The position numbers and the translations under genes were made by a program. A stretch of DNA of 64,000 bases from Polaromonas sp. A23 (lineage in GTDB: Bacteria > Pseudomonadota > Gammaproteobacteria > Burkholderiales > Burkholderiaceae_C). Positions 63,903 through 64,000 of this stretch are shown piece by piece (positions within the stretch are counted from its first letter, which is position 1; every line of letters begins with the position of its first letter). The DNA lies in contig NZ_MUNO01000050.1 of NCBI RefSeq assembly GCF_002001015.1, forward strand, positions 1-64,000, read 5' to 3'. The notes beneath the pieces were generated by a model that was not told the DNA's origin, ran no database searches, and worked only from the letters and a program-made list of their open reading frames with translations.

Positions 63903-64000
63903 ATGGCCCGCTACAACACACCTCCCTTTGAAATACACGTCCACGGCGAAGTGCCGTTGCGTGAGGATGTCGGCTTTGAGCAGTTGCAGGAAGCCTTGAA
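63903..64000 (+). CDS. Conserved-looking hypothetical protein, truncated by the window end
   Basis: Only the first 32 codons are present: MARYNTPPFEIHVHGEV, then PLREDVGFEQLQEAL. The opening resembles a small Burkholderiales protein family of unknown function (possibly DUF6806; not certain). No signal peptide. The rest lies outside the window. Confidence 0.6.
   Translation, partial: MARYNTPPFEIHVHGEVPLREDVGFEQLQEAL

Overview
This is a high-GC chromosomal segment of a betaproteobacterium, most likely Comamonadaceae (Polaromonas/Rhodoferax-like). That assignment is inferred from gene content, not from a search. The pointers are the tig-clpP-clpX-lon block with flanking tRNAs, two Bug/TctC-type binding proteins each beside a TctD/TctE two-component pair, squalene-pathway genes hpnCDE, and dense short dispersed repeats. 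I see no phage, insertion sequence, integron or CRISPR array.

Layout. 1-592 is a mosaic of dispersed repeats. 0.6-3.5 kb carries an ECF sigma factor coupled to a membrane-anchored ankyrin protein, plus a secreted protein. 3.6-8.9 kb is a minus-strand envelope operon: TPR protein, L,D-transpeptidase, periplasmic and cytoplasmic cyclophilins, lpxH, mtfA. 9.1-15.4 kb is housekeeping: cysS, an AlkA-type glycosylase, accA, a lipoprotein, tilS, lysC and tRNA-Ser. 15.5-20.2 kb has an I78 inhibitor and a probable amino-acid or D-amino-acid utilisation group (LysR, D-amino-acid dehydrogenase-like oxidase, GltI-like binding protein, racemase). 20.3-26.3 kb has hslR and tctDE divergent from tctCBA. 26.4-34 kb has a sigma-54 activator followed by a Liv-type ABC transporter with an alpha/beta hydrolase; a sigma-54 promoter and a large upstream palindrome lie between activator and transporter. 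34.2-36.9 kb is an AT-richer cluster of six unrecognised small, mostly exported or membrane proteins. 37-41.8 kb has a second Bug protein with its own TctDE pair, a GNAT enzyme and ProQ. 42-46.2 kb has a giant internally duplicated TPR-glycosyltransferase protein and a DUF4189 protein. 46.3-52.5 kb has hemH, a HAD phosphatase, a GST and the hpnC-DUF2867-hpnD-hpnE operon. 52.6-57 kb is an RND efflux pair. 57.1-64 kb has tRNA-Leu, tig, clpP, clpX, lon and a Gly-Cys-Leu tRNA array, ending in a truncated gene.

The least expected structure is the repeat content. One ~60-bp family (called repeat A here) occurs at least eleven times. It lies between genes but also supplies a start codon (the glycosylase), stop codons or C-termini (mtfA, hpnE, the hydrolase, the RND adaptor) and internal codons (tilS, hpnC). 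A second GC-rich family (repeat B) occurs five times; two tandem copies read in frame through the N-terminal extension of one histidine kinase.

Other leads are the sigma-54 control region, the DUF2867 gene embedded in the squalene operon, the tandemly duplicated TPR-glycosyltransferase, the ankyrin-tailed anti-sigma candidate, the matching C-terminal domains of the L,D-transpeptidase and its TPR neighbour, and the unknown small-protein cluster.
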